DNA from: Lachnospiraceae bacterium
GTDB lineage: Bacteria; Bacillota; Clostridia; Lachnospirales; Lachnospiraceae
Assembly (NCBI GenBank): GCA_017546025.1
Contig: JAFYYS010000027.1
Location: 43,716 to 107,715, forward strand
Direction: 5' to 3'
DNA length: 64,000 bases
Shown here piece by piece: positions 9,546 through 17,838 of the stretch. The notes under the pieces are model-generated. The model was not told the origin of the DNA and made no database searches. It saw nothing but the letters and a program-made list of their open reading frames with translations. Every line of letters starts with the position of its first letter. The stretch's first letter is position 1. Both the position numbers and the translations under genes were made by a program.

Positions 9546-9686
9546 TGCACAAACCCGAATTAAAGTCGTGACGACGGCTTTAAGATATCGGTTCCCAGGC
9601 ATGGGGGCGCCCTTCATACTTCTCACCTCACGGTGAGGAGTTGGCCCGGGATAATCGAATTCATTATTTAAAGGAGGATCCTTAAA
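9546..9686 (+). promoter_or_regulatory. Hairpin-rich gap between permease and solute-binding protein genes
   Basis: Two strong hairpins are visible. At 9560-9583 TTAAAGTCGT pairs with ACGGCTTTAA around a GACG loop. At 9618-9641 ACTTCTCACC pairs with GGTGAGGAGT around TCAC. Between them CCCAGGCATGGG can fold as well. Neither hairpin is followed by a T-run, so simple termination is unlikely. GATAAT at 9650-9655 could be a -10 element, but no good -35 is seen. AAAGGAGG precedes the ATG of the lipoprotein. Stable hairpins here would fit mRNA processing that raises expression of the binding protein over the permeases. Confidence 0.5.
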
Positions 9687-11123
9687 ATGAGAAACGCAAA
9701 GAAACTTGTGCTCGTGCTTGCTGTTGCTGTCTTCGCATTCTGCTTCGTAGCATGCGATGGAAAGAATAACAAGGCTACGGACACCCCTACTCCTACGCAG
9801 GCTGCTACTCAGGCACCTACCGAGGATGTAACCCCTACCCCTACTCCCAGAGATTGTAAGGGTATCGAAGTTTTCCTTCTTGACTGGTGGTCAAACCCTG
9901 AGACCTGGAGAACACCGAACAACCAGTATCAGACCGTATTCTTTGATATGCTCGCTGATGCTGAGGAAACCTACAACTTCAAGTTCAACCGTAAGAATGC
10001 TGAGTACGGCTGGGGTAACAACTACATTGAAGCAACGACCCTTTCCATCACCAACAACAAGCCCGACGGCCAGATTGTAACGATGGATAACCGTTGGATC
10101 GCTTCTCTTCTGAGCAACGGTCAGTTTACGGATGTAAGCAAGGTTTCTACCGTTGACTGGAACGACGAGAAGTGGAATGCAAGAGTTAAAGAAGTTATGA
10201 CCATTAATGGCGGTCTCTACGGCTTTGCTGCAGGTACCGAGGCCAGAACCGGTGTCTTCTTCAACAAGGGCATCTTCAAGCAGTTCAACGTTGATCCTGA
10301 GCTTCCTTACGACCTTCAGAAGGAAGGCAAGTGGAGTTGGGAAGAGTTCTCCAAGCTCTGCAAGCAGCTCACCAAGGATACCAACAACGACGATGTTACT
10401 GATGTTTACGCAGTTTGCGGACAGGATTACATTGTAGCTTACGGCGCAATGCAGTCCAATGGTGTATTCGTAATCGAGAAGGAGTCCAATGGTCTCCTTA
10501 AGGTTAACGCCAGCGATTCCAAGGTTATCGATGCGCTGAACTTTGTTACCAGCCTTCGTACCGATGGTTACATGTTCCCGAGACCGGAGACGGTTGACGG
10601 TTCCAACTGGGATTTCTTCAAGAAGGCTTTCTATGATGGTAAGTCTGCTATGTACATCGAGGAAGAGTGGGCTGATACCCAGGAAATCAGAGTTAACGCT
10701 CCTGAGCTTGACTACGGTTTCGTATGCTTCCCTTATGGTCCTGCAGAAGGCAAGCTTGTTTCCATCATTCGTGAGAACATCCTCTTCGTTCCTAGCTGCC
10801 CGGCTACCGCTGATGTTGTAGAAGATATCCTCTTCGCTTACAACATTTACACTTCTACTCCTGAGGAGTACAAGGGTGATGACGCTATCTGGCAGTCCAG
10901 CTACGACTGGAAGTTCAACGATGAGAGAGCTGTCAACGAGACCATTCGCCTTATGGTGAAAGATCTTCCTCAGTTGATGTATGCAGCTACTCTTCTTCCG
11001 CAGTTTGGTGATGAGTCCTGGCCGGCTGAGCTCCAGGCAGGCAGCACTGTAGCTGAGGTTCTTGAGTCCTGGACTCCTAAGTGGGAGACCGAAGTTGGTG
11101 ACTTCAACGCTAAGTTCAAGTAA
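9687..11123 (+). CDS. Extracellular solute-binding lipoprotein of a carbohydrate ABC transporter
   Basis: A 478-residue protein with a lipoprotein signal (hydrophobic residues 7-20, FVAC with the modified Cys at 23; Phe at -3 is unusual but tolerated). A Thr-Pro-rich linker (TPTPTQAATQAPTEDVTPTPTP) precedes the family 1 binding domain. Visible features include IEVFLLDWWSNPETWRTPNN near the start and WDFFKKAFYDGKSAMYIEEEW in the C-terminal lobe, with many aromatic residues as expected for sugar stacking. It is preceded by AAAGGAGG. Codons are strongly biased (CGT, GGT, CTT, AAG), suggesting high expression. It probably serves the permease pair just upstream; the ligand is unknown, though the adjacent GH3 enzyme suggests a beta-linked oligosaccharide. 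Confidence 0.9.
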   Translation: MRNAKKLVLVLAVAVFAFCFVACDGKNNKATDTPTPTQAATQAPTEDVTPTPTPRDCKGIEVFLLDWWSNPETWRTPNNQYQTVFFDMLADAEETYNFKFNRKNAEYGWGNNYIEATTLSITNNKPDGQIVTMDNRWIASLLSNGQFTDVSKVSTVDWNDEKWNARVKEVMTINGGLYGFAAGTEARTGVFFNKGIFKQFNVDPELPYDLQKEGKWSWEEFSKLCKQLTKDTNNDDVTDVYAVCGQDYIVAYGAMQSNGVFVIEKESNGLLKVNASDSKVIDALNFVTSLRTDGYMFPRPETVDGSNWDFFKKAFYDGKSAMYIEEEWADTQEIRVNAPELDYGFVCFPYGPAEGKLVSIIRENILFVPSCPATADVVEDILFAYNIYTSTPEEYKGDDAIWQSSYDWKFNDERAVNETIRLMVKDLPQLMYAATLLPQFGDESWPAELQAGSTVAEVLESWTPKWETEVGDFNAKFK

Positions 11124-11156
11124 AACATAATTGTTTTTTGGACTCTATTCCCTTTG

Positions 11157-11225
11157 AGAGGGGAATTCCTTCGGGAATTCCCCTCTTATCACAAGTAGCA
11201 GAAAACTGTTGCCTGTGATAAGAGG
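11157..11225 (+). promoter_or_regulatory. Two mutually exclusive RNA hairpins before the GH3 gene
   Basis: Hairpin 1 (11157-11186) has a perfect 13-bp stem, AGAGGGGAATTCC with GGAATTCCCCTCT, closed by a TTCG tetraloop. Hairpin 2 (11182-11225) has a perfect 12-bp outer stem, CCTCTTATCACA (11182-11193) with TGTGATAAGAGG (11214-11225), plus inner pairs. CCTCT at 11182-11186 is needed by both, so full-length forms of the two cannot coexist. No long T-run follows either. This could be a conditional element between the lipoprotein and GH3 genes, or a 3'-end stabiliser for the lipoprotein message. Confidence 0.55.
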
Positions 11226-11267
11226 ATGCCCAAAGGGTTTTCCCGCGTAATACAATCGGAGGCTTAT

Positions 11268-13442
11268 ATGAGCAAACCCGTCTATCTTGATGAGTCTCGT
11301 ACCTTTTCGGAAAGAGCAGCTGCGCTGGTGTCGGAGATGACTTTAGAGGAAAAGGTCATGGAGACTCTTTTTAATGCACCGGCAATTGAGCGCCTTGATG
11401 TAAAAGCGTACAACTATTGGAACGAAGCCCTGCACGGTGTTGCCAGGGCAGGCGTTGCCACCGTATTCCCGCAGGCCATCGGCCTGGCGGCTGCTTTTGA
11501 TGAGGAAATGATGGAACAGGTCGGCGATGTCATCTCGACCGAGGGCCGTGCCAAATTCAACATGCAGTCCGCATACGGTGACCGTGACATCTATAAGGGC
11601 CTGACCTTCTGGTCTCCGAACGTGAACATCTTCCGTGATCCCCGCTGGGGCCGCGGCCATGAGACCTACGGAGAGGACCCGTATCTGAGCAGCCGTCTCG
11701 GCGTGCGTTTCATCGAAGGCATCCAGGGCCATGATCCGAAATACCTGAAGGCCGCAGCATGCGCCAAGCATTTCGCCGTGCACAGCGGTCCCGAAGACAT
11801 CCGCCATTCCTTCAACGCGGTTGTTTCCGAGCAGGATCTTTATGAGACATATCTGCCGGCTTTTGAAGCATGCGTGACCGAGGGCAACGTTGAGGCTGTC
11901 ATGGGCGCCTACAACCGCACGAACGGCGAACCTTGCTGCGGAAGCAAAAAGCTTCTGACGGATCTGCTCCGTGAGCGTTGGCATTTTTCAGGGCATGTAA
12001 CATCCGACTGCTGGGCACTCAAGGACTTCCACGAGGGGCACATGGTAACGTCGAATGAAGTGGAGACCGTCGCGCTTGCGATGAATGCGGGCTGCGATCT
12101 GAACTGCGGCAATCTGTATGTGCGCCTTCTGCAGGCGGTTAAGGAAGGGCTTGTCGAAGAAGCAACGATTGACCGCGCGCTCACGAGACTGTTCACGACC
12201 CGCATGAAGCTCGGTCTGTTCGATCAGCCGGAGAATGTGCCGTATTCCGCCATCGGTTATGACGCTGTTGATACGGACGAAAACCGCGCGTTTAACCGGA
12301 GCGTTGCGAAGAAGACGATTGTCCTTTTGAAAAATGAGGACAGCCTCCTGCCGCTTGACCTCAGTAATCTTGGCACCATCGGTGTCATCGGCCCCAATGC
12401 AGACAACAGAAAGGCCCTTGTGGGCAACTACGAGGGCACCAGCTCGCAATATATTACCGTACTTGAAGGAATTCGCGACTACGTCGGAAACAACGCCAGA
12501 ATCGTTTATTCCGAGGGCTGTCACCTGTTCAAGGACCGCGTGCAGGGACTCGGACAGGCCAATGACCGCATCGCCGAGGTAAAGGCTGTTGCGGCGATGA
12601 GTGACGTCGTGATTGCCGTGATGGGACTCGATCCCGGACTCGAAGGCGAAGAGGGCGACCAGGGTAACGAATTTGCCTCGGGCGATAAGCCGAATCTCAA
12701 GCTTCCGGGACTGCAGGAAGAGGTTCTCAAGGTTCTTTCGGAAAGCGGCAAGCCGGTTGTTTTAGTGCTTCTTTCGGGAAGCGCTCTGGCGGTTCCTTTT
12801 GCGGACGAGCATATCCCCGCCATCCTGGAGGGCTGGTATCCGGGAGCGCAGGGCGGCCGCGCAATCGCAGACATTCTGTTCGGCGCCGCATGTCCGGAGG
12901 GCAAGCTTCCGGTGACGTTCTACCGTTCCGACGAAGATCTGCCGGCATTCACCGATTATGCGATGAAGGGCAGAACATACCGTTACATGGAGAAGGATGC
13001 GCTGTATCCGTTCGGCTACGGCCTGAGTTATACAAAGTTCGCTTTCACGGACGCAGGCATCAGCGGTACCGTTTCGGACGGAGCGGAGGTAACCGTGACC
13101 GTGACCAATACGGGAAGCATGGAAGGCCGCGAGACCGTTCAGGTTTATGTGAAATCGCCGCTTAAAGGCTCGCCGAATGCCCAGCTGAAGGGGCTTAAGA
13201 AGCTTTCGCTCAAGCCGGGCGAGTCGAAGACTGTCACGATTCCGGTTTCCGCGAAATCGTTCGGCGTATACGACGAGAAGGCCGACCGCGTGATTGTACC
13301 GGGCGAGTATGAGATTTATGTGGGTGGTTCCGCTCCTGATCAGAGAAGTGCGGAACTTTTGGGGAGAACACCGCAGAGGCTGTCGCTTCGCTACGACGGA
13401 CCGCGTGCGGCATTTGACGATACGGAGAAGAAATACGTATGA
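11268..13442 (+). CDS. Glycoside hydrolase family 3 beta-glucosidase or beta-xylosidase
   Basis: The start at 11268 has CGGAGG seven bases upstream; an in-frame ATG at 11226 lies in the hairpin and lacks a ribosome binding site. The 724-residue product has the GH3 N-terminal barrel (YWNEALHGVARAG at about 50-62, GRGHETYGEDPYL around 128-140, KHFAVHSGPEDIRH). The nucleophile is Asp247 in VTSDCWAL. The alpha/beta sandwich follows (VIGPNADNRKALVGNYEG), then a C-terminal fibronectin-III-like domain (residues about 600-710). There is no signal peptide, so it acts in the cytoplasm on imported oligosaccharides, removing non-reducing-end beta-linked sugars. The motif spacing fits enzymes annotated as beta-xylosidase or beta-glucosidase. 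It overlaps lepB by four bases. Confidence 0.88.
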   Translation: MSKPVYLDESRTFSERAAALVSEMTLEEKVMETLFNAPAIERLDVKAYNYWNEALHGVARAGVATVFPQAIGLAAAFDEEMMEQVGDVISTEGRAKFNMQSAYGDRDIYKGLTFWSPNVNIFRDPRWGRGHETYGEDPYLSSRLGVRFIEGIQGHDPKYLKAAACAKHFAVHSGPEDIRHSFNAVVSEQDLYETYLPAFEACVTEGNVEAVMGAYNRTNGEPCCGSKKLLTDLLRERWHFSGHVTSDCWALKDFHEGHMVTSNEVETVALAMNAGCDLNCGNLYVRLLQAVKEGLVEEATIDRALTRLFTTRMKLGLFDQPENVPYSAIGYDAVDTDENRAFNRSVAKKTIVLLKNEDSLLPLDLSNLGTIGVIGPNADNRKALVGNYEGTSSQYITVLEGIRDYVGNNARIVYSEGCHLFKDRVQGLGQANDRIAEVKAVAAMSDVVIAVMGLDPGLEGEEGDQGNEFASGDKPNLKLPGLQEEVLKVLSESGKPVVLVLLSGSALAVPFADEHIPAILEGWYPGAQGGRAIADILFGAACPEGKLPVTFYRSDEDLPAFTDYAMKGRTYRYMEKDALYPFGYGLSYTKFAFTDAGISGTVSDGAEVTVTVTNTGSMEGRETVQVYVKSPLKGSPNAQLKGLKKLSLKPGESKTVTIPVSAKSFGVYDEKADRVIVPGEYEIYVGGSAPDQRSAELLGRTPQRLSLRYDGPRAAFDDTEKKYV

Positions 13443-14041
13443 ATGATGAAGAACTTGAATTAACGGAAGAGGCTGTGGAAAAGGAGACGTCTGACGCCCT
13501 TTGTGACGAGCAGGAGCCCGTGGAAACCGAGGAGGAGAGAAAGGCACGGAAGCGGAAGGAACTGAGAGGCGACATCGTATTTTTCATCGTCAGTTTCATC
13601 GTGATTTACACAATCTTCCGGATCTTTCCGCCGTACCACGTGTCCGGCAACTCCATGAACAATACGCTGCAGAATAAGGCGTTCGGCTTCGGCATTGTAT
13701 TCTTTACGCCGGATTACGGCGACATCGTTGTGCTGCACGGCGATGACGGAAAGACGAACAACGACGATTTCATCAAGCGCGTCATCGGAAAGCCCGGCGA
13801 TGTACTCGACATCACCGACGGACACGTTGTCCGTAACGGCGAGGAGATAACCGAGGAGTATGCTTATTACGACCCGAACAGCATTGCGAACGGCATCACG
13901 CAGCATGTCGAGCTCCGCGAAGGCGAGTATTTCGTCATGGGCGATAACCGGATGCATTCCTCGGACAGCAGATACTTCGGAGCAATCAAAAAGTCCGAAA
14001 TGAAATGCAAGATGCTGTTCTTCCTGTGGGGCAAAAAATGA
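13439..14041 (+). CDS. lepB: Type I signal peptidase
   Basis: A 200-residue membrane protease. An acidic cytoplasmic N terminus of about 44 residues precedes one membrane helix (residues 45-62). Box B SGNSMNNTL carries the catalytic Ser72, box D FIKRVIGKPGD the general base Lys113, and box E GDNRMHSSDSR lies near residue 162. It cleaves signal peptides of secreted proteins outside the membrane. The start overlaps the GH3 stop (ATGA), which couples its translation to a sugar-degrading enzyme; this pairing is probably only positional. A terminator follows directly. Confidence 0.9.
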   Translation: MNDEELELTEEAVEKETSDALCDEQEPVETEEERKARKRKELRGDIVFFIVSFIVIYTIFRIFPPYHVSGNSMNNTLQNKAFGFGIVFFTPDYGDIVVLHGDDGKTNNDDFIKRVIGKPGDVLDITDGHVVRNGEEITEEYAYYDPNSIANGITQHVELREGEYFVMGDNRMHSSDSRYFGAIKKSEMKCKMLFFLWGKK

Positions 14042-14046
14042 GTGTG

Positions 14047-14077
14047 AAAGGAGTGGGAGAGGTCCTGCTCCTTTTTT
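14047..14077 (+). terminator. Rho-independent terminator after lepB
   Basis: AAAGGAG pairs with CTCCTTT around a short purine-rich loop with internal GGA/TCC pairs, followed by a run of six T. It closes the transcript that ends with the GH3 and lepB genes. Confidence 0.75.
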
Positions 14078-14120
14078 CGTGCAGGAAAGGGCAGACGTCG
14101 CATTTACCATTGACAAATAC

Positions 14121-14149
14121 TTGATTTAGGGGGGAGTTTCTGCTATAAT
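14121..14149 (+). promoter_or_regulatory. Sigma-A promoter of the aldolase gene
   Basis: TTGATT (14121-14126) and TATAAT (14144-14149) are separated by 17 bases. A TTGACA eleven bases further upstream is too far from the -10 (28 bases). Confidence 0.75.
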
Positions 14150-14220
14150 CATCTCGGCTGTGCGGTTTGTCCGCGCGACCGTCTGAAATTAAATCTTATT
14201 TTAAGAAAGGAAGATATATC

Positions 14221-15189
14221 ATGGCTTTAGTTACCACAAAAGAAATGTTTGCGAAAGCTTATGACGGCGGCTACGCTATCGGTGCTTTTAACGTAAACAA
14301 CATGGAAATCGTTCAGGGTATCACTGAGGCTGCAGGCGAGCTGAACAGCCCTGTTATCCTTCAGGTATCCAAGGGTGCACGCGCGTATGCAAACCACACC
14401 TACCTTGTAAAACTCGTTGAGGCTGCCGTTATCGAGAATCCTCAGATTCCGATCGCTCTTCACCTTGACCATGGTGACAGCTTTGAACTTTGTAAGTCCT
14501 GCATCGACGGCGGTTTCACTTCCGTTATGATCGATGCTTCCAGCAAGTCCTTCGATGAGAACGTTGCTCTTACCAAGCAGGTTGTTGAGTATGCACATGC
14601 TCACGGCGTTGTAGTTGAGGCTGAGCTCGGTACTCTCGCCGGCATTGAGGATGAGGTTGTTGTAGAGTCCGGTAAGGAAAGCTACACCCGTCCTGAAGAG
14701 GTTGAGGAATTCGTTGCAAGAACCGGATGTGACTCCCTTGCAATTGCTATCGGAACCTCTCACGGCGCATACAAGTTCACCGCTGCACAGTGCACGAGAA
14801 ATGCTGACGGCATCCTTGTTCCCCCGCCGCTCCGTTTTGACGTACTCGAGGAGTGCATCAAGAGACTTCCCGGCTTCCCGATTGTTCTTCACGGCTCCAG
14901 CTCCGTTCCGCAGGAATTCGTTAAGATGGTTAACCAGTACGGCGGCAATATGCCTGATGCCGTAGGTATTCCGGAAGAGCAGCTTCGTAAGGCAGCTCAG
15001 CTTGCCGTATGTAAGATCAATATCGACTCCGATATCCGTCTTGCCATGACCGGTAACATCCGTAAGTACTTCGCAGAGCATCCGGATCATTTCGATCCCC
15101 GTCAGTATCTGAAGCCCGCCCGTCAGGCTGTTAAGGATATGGTTGCTCATAAGATTAAGTACGTACTTGGTTCCGATAATAAGATCTAA
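14221..15189 (+). CDS. fba: Class II fructose-bisphosphate aldolase
   Basis: A 322-residue zinc-dependent aldolase that interconverts fructose 1,6-bisphosphate with glyceraldehyde 3-phosphate and dihydroxyacetone phosphate in glycolysis. Visible family marks are GAFNVNNMEIVQGI near the N terminus, the zinc-binding HLDHGDS segment (about residues 81-87), VEAELGTLAGIEDE, and GTSHGAYKF with the second metal ligand. LHGSSSVPQEFV carries the phosphate-binding residues. The start at 14221 follows AAAGGAAG; an in-frame start 54 bases earlier lies right after the -10 and is not credible. Single-gene unit with its own promoter and terminator; strong codon bias. Confidence 0.95.
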   Translation: MALVTTKEMFAKAYDGGYAIGAFNVNNMEIVQGITEAAGELNSPVILQVSKGARAYANHTYLVKLVEAAVIENPQIPIALHLDHGDSFELCKSCIDGGFTSVMIDASSKSFDENVALTKQVVEYAHAHGVVVEAELGTLAGIEDEVVVESGKESYTRPEEVEEFVARTGCDSLAIAIGTSHGAYKFTAAQCTRNADGILVPPPLRFDVLEECIKRLPGFPIVLHGSSSVPQEFVKMVNQYGGNMPDAVGIPEEQLRKAAQLAVCKINIDSDIRLAMTGNIRKYFAEHPDHFDPRQYLKPARQAVKDMVAHKIKYVLGSDNKI

Positions 15190-15204
15190 TTCAAGCGACT
15201 TCAG

Positions 15205-15236
15205 AGGGTCGGGCGTTTGCTCGGCCCTTTTTTTTC
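15205..15236 (+). terminator. Rho-independent terminator after fba
   Basis: AGGGTCGGGC pairs with GCTCGGCCCT (two G-T pairs) around a GTTT loop, followed by an eight-T run. Confidence 0.85.
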
Positions 15237-15239
15237 CTC

Positions 15240-15269
15240 TTGACTTTCCGCAAACGGTTATGGTATGGT
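15240..15269 (+). promoter_or_regulatory. Possible promoter upstream of the adhesin gene
   Basis: TTGACT (15240-15245) and TATGGT (15264-15269) are 18 bases apart, 164 bases before the adhesin start. A second TTGACA at 15372-15377 has no clear -10. The long untranslated leader between them (15270-15432) shows no strong hairpin to me. Confidence 0.35.
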
Positions 15270-15432
15270 AATCCTACCGGAACCAAAGCGCAGATTCTTC
15301 CGGTTTCTTCGTCGGATTCTTCCGACATCCAAAAGGTCATTCGACCGAATTACCCGCTTATTGCATGCACCTTGACAATTGAACTTTTCTGAAACTCTGA
15401 CAATTTCTGTAATTCTGAGAGGTTTTTTTGTT

Positions 15433-17412
15433 ATGAAATTAAGAAAACAACCGGCAAAGGCGGTGATGCTCGTCATCTGCCTTTTGCTTTCGCTTTTCCC
15501 GGGGGTACCGGTGCGCGCCGCGCAGGAAACCGGAAAAGCATATACCGAAACGACGCCAGTTTACGTCCTGATCAAGGAGGAGCCGGCCGGACGGTGGCTC
15601 ACCAGGTACAATTTCATTCACAACATTGTGATAAATGGGACGACTTTCCCTGCATATTGCCTGGAATCCATGCTGAAAAGCCCGAACGACGGAGTTTTGT
15701 ATCATACAATTGACCCTTCGGTCATGGGCTATTCAGACCGCATGATGACGGGAATGCGCGAGATTCTTCGAAACGGTTATCCGTACACGACGAAGATCTG
15801 CGGCTATGATTTCGGAAACGATACCGTGGCGGCGCAGGCGGCAACGCAGATTGCGGCGCGGATGTGGGCTTCGTATCAGAAGGAGCAGGAAGGGGCATCC
15901 TACCTGGCATTTTCCTTCTGGAATCCCGAACCGAAACGCGGCACTCCCCTGGTGAAAATGGGGACGGCGGACGGCGCGGAAGCGGTTTGGGGCGCTGCGA
16001 CAGCGTTGTTTCAGCTTGCGAAAAGCGGGGCCGTGACGACGATTAACGCGGCATTTGCCATGGAGCGGATTGTCGTGCCGACGGAGAGCACCGGAGGCGG
16101 TATTCTCGTGTATCTGAAGGTTTCCCTGACCAACTGCGAGTATGCGACGCTGTCCTTCAGCGAGGAGGGCGCGGAGATCATAAGCGTCTCGAAGGGAACG
16201 GCGCAAAAGATTGAAGAAGGCGCAGAAGTGACGGTAAGGGTGCCTGCTTCCGCAGCGGGGCATGAGATGACCGTCACGGCGAGCGGATACAGCACGAAGG
16301 CGTCCTCGTCGTTACATTTCTATCAGGAGGACACGAGAACCATGCAGCGGCTGTTCGTCGGGCGGACCGACCGGTACGGCGTGACAATCACGACGAAGAC
16401 AGTAGCTCTGCCGACGCCGACTCCGACGCCGGTTGTCGGCAAGGTTTCCGTTTCGAAGAAGGCGCTGACATCGGGCTCCACATCGGCAGGATCTGGGCAG
16501 CAGGACGATAACGGTGAGCTTGCGGGCGCGAGGCTGCAGATTCTCGATGAGAGCGGCAAGGTGGTGTATGAGTGGGTAACGGACGGAAAGGAGAGGCAGT
16601 TAAACGGCGTTTTAGAGGCCGGTAAGACATATATTCTGCATGAGGCGGAAGCGCCTTTTGGGTACACGCTTGCGAAGGATCAGACGTTTACCGTGCACGC
16701 GGACGGAAGCCTCAGCAGGGTCGTGATGGAGGACAAGCCGACCAGGGTGGAAATCAGCAAGAAATCGGCGCTTGACGGCTCGGAGCTTGTGGGCGCCAGG
16801 CTTCAGATTTACGAAGGAGAGAAGCTGGTTACCGAATGGGTGACGGACGGCAGAAAGCGGACGTTTACCGGGCTTTTGAAGGCGGGCGGAACGTACCGGC
16901 TCCATGAGGCGGAAGCGCCGAAGGGGTATGTGCTCGCAGCAGACATCACATTTACCGTCGGTACGAACGGCGAGACCGACAGGGTGGAGATGGTGGATGA
17001 TTATACGCGTGTTGTGATCAGTAAGAGAAGCTACGGAAGCGAGGAAGCGCTGGCAGGCGCGTCGCTGCAGATACTGGACGGAACCGGGCAGGTCGTGGAC
17101 GAATGGGTCAGCAACGGCTCGGATCACGAGACGGTTGCGATGCTGACGCCGGGCGGCTGCTACACGCTTCACGAGGCGGAGGCGCCCGCGGGCTATGTGC
17201 TCGGCGACGATGTCATCTTCACGGTGCCGCGCGGCGCGGAGATCGGCGAGGTGGTCATCTACAATGCGAAGATGGCGCTGACGTCCCCGATCACCGGCGA
17301 CGGGACCGGAAACTATGTTTTGTACGGGATTTTCGCCTTCCTGGCGGCATTCAACACAAGCGCAATCAGGAGGCGGGGCCGGAAACGGGGGTCCTTGCAT
17401 GGCAGCAGTTGA
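15433..17412 (+). CDS. Thioester-domain surface adhesin with three SpaA/Cna-B repeats and a sortase-type C terminus
   Basis: A 659-residue protein with a signal peptide (residues 1-30, PVRAAQE). A TQXA-type thioester domain follows: Cys76 in AYCLES and Gln139 in ATQIAARMW are the expected partners of an internal thioester bond that can react with host or surface amines. After a Thr-Pro linker come three SpaA-like repeats (about residues 355-455, 456-545, 546-630). Each has a Lys-containing first strand (VSKKA, ISKKSA, ISKRS) and a late HEAEAP segment whose Glu would support isopeptide bonds. The C terminus SPITGDG, a hydrophobic helix and an Arg-rich tail resembles a sorting signal of the SPxTG kind. 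GC-rich codons (CGG, GCG) differ from the neighbouring housekeeping genes. No sortase is in the window. Confidence 0.8.
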   Translation: MKLRKQPAKAVMLVICLLLSLFPGVPVRAAQETGKAYTETTPVYVLIKEEPAGRWLTRYNFIHNIVINGTTFPAYCLESMLKSPNDGVLYHTIDPSVMGYSDRMMTGMREILRNGYPYTTKICGYDFGNDTVAAQAATQIAARMWASYQKEQEGASYLAFSFWNPEPKRGTPLVKMGTADGAEAVWGAATALFQLAKSGAVTTINAAFAMERIVVPTESTGGGILVYLKVSLTNCEYATLSFSEEGAEIISVSKGTAQKIEEGAEVTVRVPASAAGHEMTVTASGYSTKASSSLHFYQEDTRTMQRLFVGRTDRYGVTITTKTVALPTPTPTPVVGKVSVSKKALTSGSTSAGSGQQDDNGELAGARLQILDESGKVVYEWVTDGKERQLNGVLEAGKTYILHEAEAPFGYTLAKDQTFTVHADGSLSRVVMEDKPTRVEISKKSALDGSELVGARLQIYEGEKLVTEWVTDGRKRTFTGLLKAGGTYRLHEAEAPKGYVLAADITFTVGTNGETDRVEMVDDYTRVVISKRSYGSEEALAGASLQILDGTGQVVDEWVSNGSDHETVAMLTPGGCYTLHEAEAPAGYVLGDDVIFTVPRGAEIGEVVIYNAKMALTSPITGDGTGNYVLYGIFAFLAAFNTSAIRRRGRKRGSLHGSS

Positions 17413-17746
17413 AACGATGCAGAAAGGCTTTTTGGCGGAGCGGATCACGAAGCTTCGGCTCGGGCGCGGCGTCAGCGAGGCGAAGATGAGCACCGACCTC
17501 GGCAGAGGGCGCGGCTACATCAACCGGATTACGACGGGAAGAGGGTTCCCGGGGTATCCGGAGCTTCTTCTGATCTGCCGGTACTTCGAAATGAGCCCGG
17601 AGGATTTCTTCTGTTCGGACGACTTAAGCGACGGCGACCGGACACTTTTTCATAAGCTGAAACGGCTGACAAAGCGGGAACAGGACATGATCGAAGAAGT
17701 TGTGGACCGGCTGCTCGCGGCATCCGGAAAGAAAGCGGATGAGTAG
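17399..17746 (+). CDS. XRE-family helix-turn-helix regulator
   Basis: A 115-residue DNA-binding protein. Residues about 10-66 form an XRE-like helix-turn-helix (ITKLRLGRGVSEAKMSTDLG, then GRGYINRITTGRGFP as probable recognition region). The motif FEMSPEDFFCSDD is typical of regulators found with mobile or surface-protein genes. The start overlaps the adhesin gene by 14 bases in another frame, so the two are probably co-transcribed and this protein may control the adhesin. An alternative ATG five codons later is possible. Length is complete. Confidence 0.65.
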   Translation: MAAVETMQKGFLAERITKLRLGRGVSEAKMSTDLGRGRGYINRITTGRGFPGYPELLLICRYFEMSPEDFFCSDDLSDGDRTLFHKLKRLTKREQDMIEEVVDRLLAASGKKADE

Positions 17747-17789
17747 GGAGGGCGTCGCATTTGTCAGCGCCTTTTTGAAAGAAAACAAT

Positions 17790-17820
17790 AAAAAACGGCG
17801 ACCAGTAGTCGCCGTTTTTT
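17790..17820. terminator. Bidirectional terminator between convergent genes
   Basis: AAAAAACGGCGAC pairs perfectly with GTCGCCGTTTTTT around CAGTA. The A-run on one side and T-run on the other let it serve the adhesin/regulator transcript (+) and the rubrerythrin gene (-). Confidence 0.9.
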
Positions 17821-17838
17821 GTGCCATTTCCGGATTGT

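Noticed and set aside
1..13442. A transport ATPase gene for the sugar importers
   Set aside because: No Walker A/B plus ABC signature gene is present in the locus; a shared MsmK-type ATPase elsewhere is the likely explanation.
14110..14115. TTGACA as the -35 of the fba promoter
   Set aside because: It is 28 bases from the TATAAT; TTGATT at 14121 gives the normal 17.
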